From NCBI RefSeq assembly GCF_002878395.1, contig NC_061115.1:158630518-158694517 (forward strand): a stretch of 64,000 nucleotides of DNA. The letters are read 5' to 3'. A model generated the notes under the pieces. It worked only from the letters and a program-made list of their open reading frames with translations, was not told where the DNA came from and did no database searches. This document shows, one piece after another, positions 23,462 to 33,631 of the stretch. A program made the translations under genes and the position numbers. Numbering within the stretch: the stretch's first letter is position 1; each line of letters opens with the position of its first letter. Source of the stretch: Capsicum annuum. Lineage: Eukaryota; Streptophyta; Magnoliopsida; Solanales; Solanaceae.

Positions 23462-24414
23462 CATTATTTCTAAATCTTCTTCTATATCTATGTCTTTGTA
23501 ACTATAATCATTATTATCAATTGTTTTTACAAATTATTCGAAAGGACTTTCTATTTGTATTTTATTAATTTTATTTTTTCCCGTTATTTTATGTTTTGTT
23601 GTTAATACGTATAGATTTTTACATCTTCTGTAAATATTTTACTTCCTGGGCTTAGTTTTATTCCGTTATTTTCCAATATAATACTAATGATTTATCTATA
23701 TTTTTATCTGTTATTGCTACTGAATAATTCACACTTATTATAAATTTAAATTTTGGTATATTAAATTTCCTTTTATGACAGTTATTATACTTTTTTCTAT
23801 AGGTTTTATAATTCTATCTCTACTAAATATAATTCTATTGGTGTATCTATTCCTTCTCTAAAACATGCTTTTATCAATATCTCTGTTCCTCCAAGGTGTA
23901 CATATTTTATTGGGTCTTTACTTTTTATATCGTTTATTTCTTTATTAATTATTCTTTTTGTTACTAGTGGTATACTAGCTCTACCTTTTGCATATCTACA
24001 GACTATTATATGTTCCTTTTGGCTTACTACATAGTATTCTTCCTTTTTTCTACTAAATATAATTTTTATTGTTGGTATTTTGAACATTTTTTCTACGCTT
24101 AGGTCTAACTCTTTTCCTTTTATTTCGTCAAATATATTATTATCAAATAATATTTTTTGATCAGTTCCTTCTTCATTTAAATATTCTTCCTTTGTTATTA
24201 TTTTTATATCTTCTTCAGTTATTTGGTTTATTTCTATATCTTCTTCAGTCATTTGATTCATCTAATTCACTATCTATTTCATTATCTGTTTCATTCTCCA
24301 AAATTTCATATATACTATCTTCACTTTCTAATTCATAATCTATATAATCTATCTGCATATATTCTGTATTTTTTTATTTTTATTTCTGATATTTATTTCT
24401 TTTTTGGGTTTTAA
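23462..24414 (-). pseudogene. EPRV movement protein domain (copy 3)
   Basis: The open piece 24,261-23,806 carries VVSQKEHIIVCRYAKGR and FREGIDTPIELYL. A deletion near 23,818 removes the ADDR part of the LADDRI block. The linker with the NNDYSYKDIDIEEDLE block follows and stops at the junction near 23,462, where coat sequence begins. Confidence 0.8.
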
Positions 24415-24681
24415 AGCATTTTACAATCTCTAGCTAAATGTCCTAGTTTTCCACAATTATAACAAGTACATTCTTTTATAGAATTGTTTTTCCTATATGG
24501 TCTTTTATGTTTATAATTTTTTACATAATATCTTTTTCTTGGTTTCTTATATTTATATTTTGATTTTTTGTATTTCTTATATTTCTTATGTGTTTTTCTT
24601 TTCTTATAGTACCTTTCTTCACATCTAAATTGAGGTGCTATTTTATCTTTGCAACATGCTAAATTTCTTATTAATTTTTTT
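24415..24681 (-). pseudogene. EPRV coat protein basic tract and zinc knuckle (copy 3)
   Basis: Zinc knuckle at 24,464-24,423 (CYNCGKLGHLARDC) preceded by the Lys/Arg-rich tract. The sequence begins at about 24,681, back to back with a + strand ORF4 fragment, so this is a second inverted junction in the cluster. Confidence 0.8.
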
Positions 24682-25273
24682 CCAGTTATGGATTATTAAA
24701 TACCGTATATACCCATGAAGGAAATAAACTAACAAATATACTAGAATTATATAGAGCATTCACCAGTTATAAAAGAATAACCAAAGGGAATTTATTTTTT
24801 ATAAAGTTTTATACTGCACCAGCAGAGATATTATATGACGAGATCAAACCAGTTATAAAAATTGTAAAAATAGGATTAACCAGAGATATGATTATACCGG
24901 AAGATATTGTCCAGCAGCCAGAGATACCTAAAATCGAGATACCTGATTTTTATGCAAATAAACGACTTATTGGAATATCTACAATTGTTCAAGAATTAGA
25001 AAATAATTATATCAATAGAAACCCTATATGGAGCTATTATTCAAGAGATCATCAAATGATTTATTCAAATTCAAGAGAGCTACGACAAACAGATATGGAA
25101 GATGCTAGACAATGGATTCTGACATTACTCAACCCAGAGAAACAACCAACTGCAAGAGCAATTAAGAAGGGATTTATATCAGAACAATTATTTACAAGAT
25201 ATTGCAAAATGATAGGACACAAATATCCAGACCATCTATGTTCAAGATGTAATGGAGAAAATAATATTATCCC
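24682..25273 (+). pseudogene. EPRV ORF4 fragment fused to a gypsy integrase remnant
   Basis: Well preserved ORF4 middle and C-terminal part: SYGLLNTVYTHEGN, KFYTAPAEILYDE, DMIIPEDIVQQPEIP, MEDARQWILTLLNPEKQ and the CKMIGHKYPDHLCSRC cluster. The longest open stretch from an ATG is 24,888-25,352. At 25,273/25,274 the viral sequence stops and the frame continues into retrotransposon integrase sequence, making a chimeric ORF of 154 codons. Confidence 0.7.
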
Positions 25274-25403
25274 ATTGTATGGAAGGCCACCTCCACTACA
25301 TTTACCATATCTTCCTGGAGAATCAACTTCAGCTGAGTGTTCTCAAGACTAGGTTTCCTTTGTTTAATCCTTGAGGTTAAGGATCTTCTTTATGGGGGAG
25401 TAC
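25274..25403 (+). mobile_element. Ty3/gypsy internal remnant: integrase end and polypurine tract
   Basis: Begins with LYGRPPPLHLPYLPGEST, a motif typical of the Ty3/gypsy integrase C-terminal region. It then passes directly to a purine-rich tract TATGGGGGAG at 25,391-25,400 just before the LTR. Most of the element is deleted. It is not the same family as the Tekay element downstream. Confidence 0.75.
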
Positions 25404-25749
25404 TGATACACAATATTAATAAGTAGGGAAATTGTAATAAGTTCCAGAAGTTAGTTAACATTGGAAAGCTATAGTGTAGTTAGTTACTTAGCAACTAAAG
25501 TTAGTTAAGTAGTTATAACTAACTCAAGTAGCCTAGTTAATGGATAGTGGATCATGAGCTCTATATAAACATGTAATCCATTCATTTCCATATAGATATA
25601 CAAACTTTAATTCTTCTTCCTCAAAATCTCTCTCTATTTTCTCAATTCTCATTCTCATTAACTGTTTTCTCGAGTTAGTTACTCCTGAAGCGGTAATTTC
25701 GATCCTCGAGTTCATTCGAACTCTTGCAATCGAGTAAAAGTTAGTATCA
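25404..25749 (+). mobile_element. Ty3/gypsy 3' LTR, 346 bp
   Basis: The ends are an inverted pair, TGATAC at 25,404-25,409 and GTATCA at 25,744-25,749. Inside are a TATA box CTATATAAA at 25,560-25,568 and a CT-rich transcribed-side region. It follows directly on the polypurine tract, so it is the 3' LTR of a truncated + strand element whose 5' part was lost at the viral junction. Confidence 0.75.
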
Positions 25750-26276
25750 TAATTATGATTTAATTTCCCATTAAAAAAGGTTTTAAGTAGTTGCTGTAGT
25801 ATCCTTAGTAGCCTAAAATTCATGGGCTACGTGTAATTGTGGACAGTTTTGAAAGTGAGAAAAGACTTTTAAGTGGCCCTAAGAATATGAAATATTTAAC
25901 TGATCCTGATACTATTATAGTCAAAACAGATAATAGGTGATGATTAGTATTAATTTTTTTTTTAATCTTTTAAAATAATAAGATAAGTTTTAAAAGTAAA
26001 GACCAACAATTTAAACGTGTAATCTAATTAACAATATTTTTTAACAAATATATCTTCAAATATGGCCTTTGAGTATATAGTGTACAATTAGTATTTTACT
26101 TCAATTAAATTGTAGTTAAATTTGAATTTAGTGAACGTCTTGAAAATAATTATATGATTATAATTAGGAAAAAAGTCGTACAATTATTGGTGTATCACAT
26201 TTTTTTTTAAATAACACGCTGATACCTAATAAGATTTTTTTCCCTATATTCACACGTATAAATTGGTGGTTCTTTA
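25750..26276. other. AT-rich intergenic spacer
   Basis: No gene or clear element seen. It ends in CTTTA (26,272-26,276), the left copy of the Tekay target duplication. Confidence 0.6.
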
Positions 26277-29152
26277 TGTTATGACCCGAAAATGAGGGTC
26301 ATGATGACACTTGTCGCGGTATACCTTGACAAGTAAGCCTATCACTCAAACTGATACGAATAGAGAAAAAGGACAGAAATACCCAAGGTAAGGCTTTTAG
26401 AATGAAGCTGAACCATATAAATAATCATAACAATACGGAAAGAACTTATCCAAAACACCAATCATGCCCAACACCAGGTGTCAATAGTGTAAGAACTACC
26501 AATACAATCCAAGAATCAAATACATCAGAAAAATGACCACAAATGAATAATAACTGTCTCTGAACACTAATAAAGACATAACTAGTATAGAAAGATAGAG
26601 GTGAACTTCGGACGCATGAATGTCCAACCACTACCTTGGAAGCTCCATCAACCACCCGAATCAAGTAAACTGAGGCCTACTCGAGCTAGGACCTGCACCG
26701 AAAGGGAGCAGTAGGCATGAGTACGGTCCACTTGTACTCAGTAGGTATCATAGGCCGACTAAGCAAAGTAGTAAATAAGGCATACAAAATATATACTAAG
26801 GGCAAGTCACCTGCAATCAAAAAATATCCCATAACGGTATCCCACACCGTTTGCACTAACAATTCTAATATATCTCACATATATTGCAAAAATACATCAA
26901 GATATAGAACACAACTATAGATTATGTCACATATAAAATAGAGCAAGAGAGAATATATAGATACAAGATCATCAAGTATAAATAAAGAAAGGTAAGACAA
27001 ATACATAGATGACAAGTCAATAAGGTAATACAACACAACATAAATACAATAAAGTAAATACAATATATATGATAATGATGATGATGATGCACGAGGTTGT
27101 CGTACAACCTCTGGGATCGTCACACAATTCCCGTATACACCTACGGAGCCAAAGCTTCCCGACGCAGGACCCATGGGGGGTTCGTCAACCCATATACAAT
27201 CCACATATCTCATATCTCCTTTTTGGCACATCCCTCGAAAAGGGTTTTATAAGGTGTTATAATATTTTTAAAAAGGTGTTGCTAGTGTTTCTCAGATGTT
27301 GCCACGGTGTTACCAATGTTTCATGAATGAGTATGATATGAAAATTTAATGCTCACACCCAATCACAATAAGTATTTCCACAACCAACCACATGATATAT
27401 TTCCACAACTAACCACAATGATATATTTTCACAACCACTTGAGCCAATATTCACTCGTTATTTTCATTTCATCCATGAATTTTCACATGTCTTATATGCC
27501 AGTAAAGTATGAATATAATCACAATACACCCATGGTACCACATTAAACAATACAATACAATTACTCATATGTATCAAGGCTATCAATGTCATATAGGACC
27601 CCACACGGTCAAACATATCATATAATATTTCAATTTCGACAATTACATCACATATAGGCCCCCACACGGGTACAACACGTAGATAGCTATTTTTCATGAT
27701 TAGTTCCCACCCTTAACATGCATTTTATACCATCATTTACTACCCAGCCCAGTCTGAAGAGTTAAGCCATAACCTACCTCGTAAGCCGAAACCTGTCCGC
27801 TACACTTGAATCCGCGATCTTACTTTTCATGAACAATTCCAAACTCTACTAAAAACATCAAATATGAAATCTACGCGTCAATATAAAACTAATGAAACCC
27901 ATATTGACTACTTTTGATTCGGGGTTAAAACGGACCTCTAAAATAGGTTTTCAAAAAAGAAGGAAAAAATTGGAACTTTACTTCAAAAATATGTTCCCCA
28001 TATTTTTAGGAACCTACAGCTGAAAGCAAAAGTTAAATCAAGTGAAAAATGGGGTTCAAATCGAAGAAAAACCATTTTTGAGCTTTGCCGGGTAAAATCC
28101 TTGAAATCCGGTTGGAAATCAAGAATCAGAATTGTTTTGAAGGTTAAATTGATGAAAAAACTAGAAATTATAAGATAAAAGTACTATTCAAGTGAAAATA
28201 AGTGAAATTTGGATTTAAAAATCATGTCCTAAGATTTTTGGGGTTTTGAGAAATTTATCAAGAAATTACTTCTTACCTTAAATCCGTAATAAAACCAAGA
28301 AAAAGATGTTAATCTAGCTTTCTAAGCTCTCACAAACTTCACTTTTAAGCTCCCAACTATTTAGGGTTTAACTTCCATGAGGCAAGATGAAAAATAAGCA
28401 AAATAGGTAAAAAAAAAAAAAAAAAAAAAGTTATTTACCAGTGCAGAAATCTGCACTGCAGTCTAAAATAAAAAAGTTGTTTTTTTTTTAAACTCAATCT
28501 GGACTTCAACGGGGTGTTCGGGATTTTTCGGAGTCTGATTTATGCAAACGAAGTATGCAACCACACTAAATTCGACGTTCCGGACGCGATGGTGCTACCA
28601 GATTTTCTAGAAAAATTCATTTTCATAAAATTGACCCCCGAAATCCGAAATTATCATCTTCCAAATCGAGGGTCGAAATGAGATTTAAATGTCGTAAAAT
28701 CATACCAAACATGCTAACACACTAAAATCGACATTCTGGATCTGTTGGGGAAGTCGGATTTTCCATGCGAGGTTGTTTCAACTAAAAGTGGGTCCCACAC
28801 CCAACTTTACAATTTTTCAACTTTCCGACCAATAGGTCGAAATGAGCTCGGGTGAACCAGGACCCGAACCAAGGGTCTACCTAGCCTAAAATTGATATTC
28901 CAAAGCTGCTAGCGCAATCCGTTCGGTCATCCATCGTACGGATCAAAATATAACCGCATAAGTCTAAAATAAGGCTCTCGAAGCCATCAAAAACCACAAT
29001 ATTGCATAAATGATACCAAAATGCATCAAAAATCATGTCAAACACTCCTACACCCCAGAAATACCATAATGCAACTACGGGGAAGGGTAAAGCAGTCAAA
29101 CTATACAAAATCACAAATTTTACATATTTCATCAAATTTTTTGGTCGTTACA
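26277..29152 (-). repeat. Tekay 3' LTR, 2,876 bp
   Basis: On the - strand starts TGTAACGACC and ends GGGTCATAACA. It matches 33,632-36,515 and 10,842-13,722. It contains an ATG/GAT microsatellite near 27,069-27,092, and a poly-A run near 28,411-28,429 that is longer than in the partner LTR. Confidence 0.93.
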
Positions 29153-29600
29153 TCATCCACCACTAAAAATCTAGTTCGTCCTCGAACTAAGGTAAGGAAA
29201 TACCTGAATCAATGAAAAGCTGGAGATAGGAACTACGCATATCAGACTCAATCTCCCAAGTAGTCACATCTACAGGTCAAATTTTCCACTTGACCTGAAC
29301 CACAATGATCACTTTAGAGCTCAACTGCCTAACATCCCTAGCCAAAATGGAAACTGGCTCCTCAACAAAGGACAACCGCTCATCTAACTGAACTGAATCC
29401 CAACGAATGACATGAGGCTTGTCAAGAATATAGCAATGAAGAATAAAAACATGAAAACTGGATGAACAACAGATACATCAAGGGGCAAAGCCAACTCATA
29501 AGCCACATCACTAATAGTCCGAAGAATCTCAAACGGATCAATATACCTGGGGCTAAGCTTGCCCTTCTTCCCAAACCTCATCACATCCTTCATGGATGAA
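29153..29600 (-). pseudogene. Tekay integrase C-terminus, chromodomain and polypurine tract
   Basis: The piece 29,593-29,384 has GKKGKLSPRYIDPFEILRTI and YELALPLDVSVVHPVF, the integrase C-terminal region. It is followed in other frames by VQVKWK...VTTWEIESDM, the chromodomain-like end that guides integration to heterochromatin. A TTCGAGGACGAA block and purine-rich AGTGGTGGATGA (29,164-29,153) lead to the 3' LTR and serve as the probable polypurine tract. Confidence 0.8.
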
Positions 29601-30481
29601 ACTCAAAGAAAAACATGATCACCAACACCAAAACTCAAGACAAGAAGTCTATGATCAGCATAATACTTCTGCCTACTTTGGGCCGCTCTAAGTTTATCCT
29701 GAATGACCCGGACCCTATCCAAAGACTCACAAAGCAAGTCCGTACCTCGAGGTCTCACCTCTGAAATATCGAACCAATCTATTGGAGAGAGGCAACGCCT
29801 ACCATACAACGCCTCAAAAGGAGCCATATCAATACTGGAATGGTAGCTATTACTATGTGCAAACTTTGCTAAAGCCAAATACTGCTTCCACTGGCCACCA
29901 AAATCCATCACGCACGGGCGGAGCATACTCCAAAACCTGGATAGTCCATTCTGACTGGCCATCAATCTGGGGTGAAACGTTGAACTAAGATCCATCCTGA
30001 AAAGTCTTCCAAAAGTGAGATGTGAACACAGGATCTCGATCTGAAATAATGGACACCGACACACCATCCAGACACACAATCTCACGAATGTAGATACGAC
30101 CAATCTCTCATCACTAAATGAGACCTGAATCGGAATAAAATGAGCTGACTTGGTCGATCGATCCACGATGACCCAAACACGGTTAGAACCATGAGATGTA
30201 CGCGGCAAACCAGTCACAAAGTCCATAGTGATGCGTTCCCACTTTCACTCAGGAATGGGTAACCTCTGAAGTAAACCACCAAATCTCATATGCTCGGCCT
30301 TCACCTGCTGACAACATAGGCAACGAGATATAAAATCTGCTATATCTAGCCTCATACCACCCCACCAGTAGTGCTGTCTTAAATCACGATACATTTTAGT
30401 CACACCTAGATGGATGGAATACCTGGAACAATGGGCCTCCTCCAAGATCAACCTAATTTGATCACCACTCTCGGCATACAA
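29601..30481 (-). pseudogene. Tekay integrase: HHCC finger and core
   Basis: The piece 30,481-30,245 carries the HHCC finger (H in AHCSRYSIHLG, C in SRCLCCQQVK). The piece 30,226-29,603 begins MDFVTGLPRT with WVIVDRSTKSAHFIP, then the QNGLSRFWSMLR and LALAKFAHSNSYHSSI blocks and the FEALYGRRC motif. The first catalytic Asp is visible in VDR. The second is obscured in a degenerate stretch ([11 protein letters not shown]). The two pieces are split by a stop near 30,240. Confidence 0.85.
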
Positions 30482-31990
30482 ACTCAGCCCTCAATTCTCA
30501 AAACTTTATCTGAATTAGGTGAGGCTTCCTTAGACTCTCCACTCAATATCATATCTCGAATCAACCTCAACCTAACATCGTCAAACTAATGAGCTCAAAT
30601 CTGCTCCATTAAAGAGGGTCTAGCATCCACAAGTGCCAAAACACGCCCAAGTATTGAAATATCAAGCCTGACCATCAGATTAGCTAAAGACTGAACCTCC
30701 AAGGCCAATGACCTCTCCTGAGTTAAAAGATGCACCAAGCTACCCATGCTAGCCGACTTCTAGCTCAACGTATCCACAACTACATTAGCCTTTAGCTAAT
30801 GGTAGAAAATAGACAACTCATAATTCTTAAGTAAATCAAGACGATGACGCTGCCTCCTAAGAAGATCTCATTGATAAAGAAGTACAAAAGGCTACGATGA
30901 TCTGAGAAGATCTCATAATGGAATCCATACAAGTAGTGCCTCCAAAACTTCAAGGCAAACACAACTGCACACAACTCCACATCATGGGTAGGATAATTTC
31001 TCTCATGAGGATTCAATTGACGAGATGGATAAGCAATTACCTTGCCCTCCTGCATCAACACATCACCTAACCCAACACCTGAAGCATCACAAAAGACAGT
31101 AAAGCCCACGCCCTCCTTAGGCAAAGCTAATATAGGAGCTGAAGTCAATAAATCATTGAGCTTCAGAAAGCTCGCCTCACAAGCTTTGGATCACTGAAAA
31201 GAAATCTTCTTCTGGGTCAACTTGGTTAATGGAGCTGCAATGAATGAAAAATCCTCTACAAAACGTCGATAATACTCAGCCAAGCTAATAAAACTCCGAA
31301 TCTCGACGAAGTAGGTTTAGCCCAAATCACAAACTGCTGCAACCTTAGCTGGATCAACCATAATACCTTCCTTAGTCACCACATGACCCAAGAAAGAAAA
31401 TAAACACTAACCAAAACTCACACTTAGAGAAATTAGTATACAACTTTTCATCCCTCAATCTCTAAAGCACAATCCACAAATGCTCCTCTTGCTCAACCTC
31501 ACTCATGGAATAAACCAAGATATCATCTATAAATACCATAATAAAGGAGCCAATATATGGTCGAAACACTTATTCATTAACTCCATGAACAAGGCAGGGG
31601 AATTGGTCAACCCAAAAGGCATGACCAAGAACTTATAATGACCATATCGAGTCTGAAAAGCTATTTTTGAAATATCCAAAGCTTAAATCCTCAACTGGAT
31701 GATAACCGAACCATAATTCAATCTTCGAAAACACCACAGCGCCCTGAAGCTAATCAAAAAAATCATCAATGCGAGGAAGTGGATACTTATTCTTAACTAT
31801 CACCTTGTTCAACTACCGATAATCAATACATATCTGCATAGACCCATCCTTTCTTTTTACCTACAAAACAGATGCACCCCACGGTGAAACTCTAGGTTGA
31901 ATAAATCCCTTATCCAACAACTCCTATAACTGATCCTTCAGTTTCTTTCAACTCTGTTGGGGCCATCCTATAAGGAGGAATAGAAATGGG
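30482..31990 (-). pseudogene. Tekay reverse transcriptase and RNase H
   Basis: RT motifs in broken frames: SPWGASVLQVKRKDGSMQIC, then the FIDDILVYS polymerase box at about 31,534-31,510, and YTNFSKCEFWL. The RNase H piece 31,148-30,792 carries [38 protein letters not shown] and FSDHRSL, all of Ty3/gypsy type. Many stops are present in the RT half; the RNase H half is open for 118 codons. Confidence 0.85.
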
Positions 31991-32099
31991 CTCGGTGCCT
32001 GGCTCAATATTAATACTAAAATTAATATCTCAATCTGAAGGCATGCTAGGCAAGTCCATAGGGAATACCTCCATAAACTCACGGACAACACGAACAGAA

Positions 32100-32600
32100 T
32101 TCAAGGAAGGAGGCAAAATAACACTTGTGTCACAAATATAAGCCAACTAAGATAAACATCCTTTTTCAACCAATTTACGAGCCTGAACATAAGATACAAT
32201 CCTTTTAGGACCCGAATTAAGTGTACCCTTTCCAAGCTATCCTTGTCACACTAACTAAAGCTAAAGTCACAGTCTTAGCAAAACAATCTAAGACAACATG
32301 ATAAGGAGCCAAACAATCCATATCCAAAATAACATCAAAATTGACCATATCTAACACAAGCAAGTCTACCAAAGTTTCACGTTTGGCAAAGTCACAACAT
32401 AAGATCGGTACACCCGATCCACCACTAAAGAATCACCTACCAAGGTAGATACATGAATAGGTATGGCAAGAGGCTCCCTAACAGAATCAAAACCCAAATA
32501 AAAATATACAGACACATAGAAGAAAGTCGATCCAGGATCAAATAATAATATGCAGGTTTGAAATAAACAGAATGGTATCTGCGATCACAGCATCTGAAGC
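32100..32600 (-). pseudogene. Tekay aspartic protease
   Basis: The active-site block reads FDPGSTF at about 32,541-32,521, followed by a FYVSVYFYLGFDSVREPL segment typical of Ty3/gypsy proteases. The usual DTG/DSG is replaced by DPG in many elements of this clade. The downstream flap region is scrambled by stops. Confidence 0.7.
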
Positions 32601-32639
32601 GTTCGCCTTAGATCTGACTGATATAGCGTAGCACTATCC

Positions 32640-33540
32640 ATGACTACCATCTGGCTGAGTGGCCCCATAACCACCAACACGGGCTCTACCATCTCTACCT
32701 CTAGCACCTTTGGTAGAACACCTACCTCTCACAGTTGAAATAAGGTTATCTCTAAACACGCGACAAGAATAGTCCTTGGCCACATGGTCAATCTCATCAC
32801 ATACATAACAACCTCTGCTACTAGTCTCAATAAAAGAAGGTACAATTGGGCCTGAACGGCCACCCTGAACTGCTGGACTAGAAGGTCCACCACCTCAACT
32901 CTGTAATGCCGCCTGTACTAGCCTACCATAGTATCAATGAGAACCTCTAAAATTTCTGCCTCGAGAGGTCTGACTCCTGAACTCACAAAAATATCGCGCC
33001 TTCTTGGCACCTCCCTGAGATACATTAAGAATATCCTCTGTCATCTTATCATGATCCACAATACTAAAAAAAAAAAGCCCCAAACACAACTATATGAAAT
33101 GTAGCCAACAGAAGAAAGACAACCCAACCCTTCACAAACTTTTTAATCTTCTCAAACTCGATGGAAATACTATCTTAGAAATATCAAGATAGGGTATGGA
33201 AGCATGCCTTATACTCAAAAAATGTCATGGAGCCCCGCTCCAAATTATCAAACTCGTCCCACATATGATCTCTCAAACTAAAAGGCACAAATCTCTCCAG
33301 AAAGACACCAACAAACTGATCCCATGACAACTCAGGAGCATTAACAAGCCTACAACCAACAAATGATATCCAAGAATCTCTCGCTGCATCTCTCAACTAA
33401 TAAAAGGTATAAGCAACTCCATTTGAGTAGAAAGAGTGAAACACAACTCAAAATACAGGGTATGAAAGAATTTCGCACGATAAAGAATGAAATGAGGGAA
33501 TTTTCCTAAAGACATCCTATAACCTCTCGAAGATAGATAC
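32640..33540 (-). pseudogene. Tekay gag with degenerate zinc knuckle
   Basis: The open piece 33,396-33,184 has the retrotransposon gag signature (SWDQFVGVFLERFVPFSLRDHMWDEF). A nucleocapsid knuckle near 32,825-32,775 reads CYVCDEIDHVAKDYSC, with the last Cys displaced. Upstream and intervening frames are broken. Gag would form the particle in which reverse transcription takes place. Confidence 0.8.
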
Positions 33541-33617
33541 GGATGTCTACATACCGATCCACGAGACTCTATTAGACATCCCGTTCTTACACCATTGAGA
33601 TCAAAGAAACCTGACTA

Positions 33618-33628
33618 CTCTGATACCA
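33618..33628 (-). other. Tekay primer-binding site (tRNA-Met type)
   Basis: On the - strand it reads TGGTATCAGAG, matching the 3' end of initiator tRNA-Met, three bases inside the 5' LTR end at 33,632. Confidence 0.85.
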
Positions 33629-33631
33629 ATT

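Noticed and set aside
1..25273. Active or replication-competent virus
   Set aside because: Every copy has stops, frameshifts or deletions in essential domains and is interrupted by other elements; I see only endogenous remnants.
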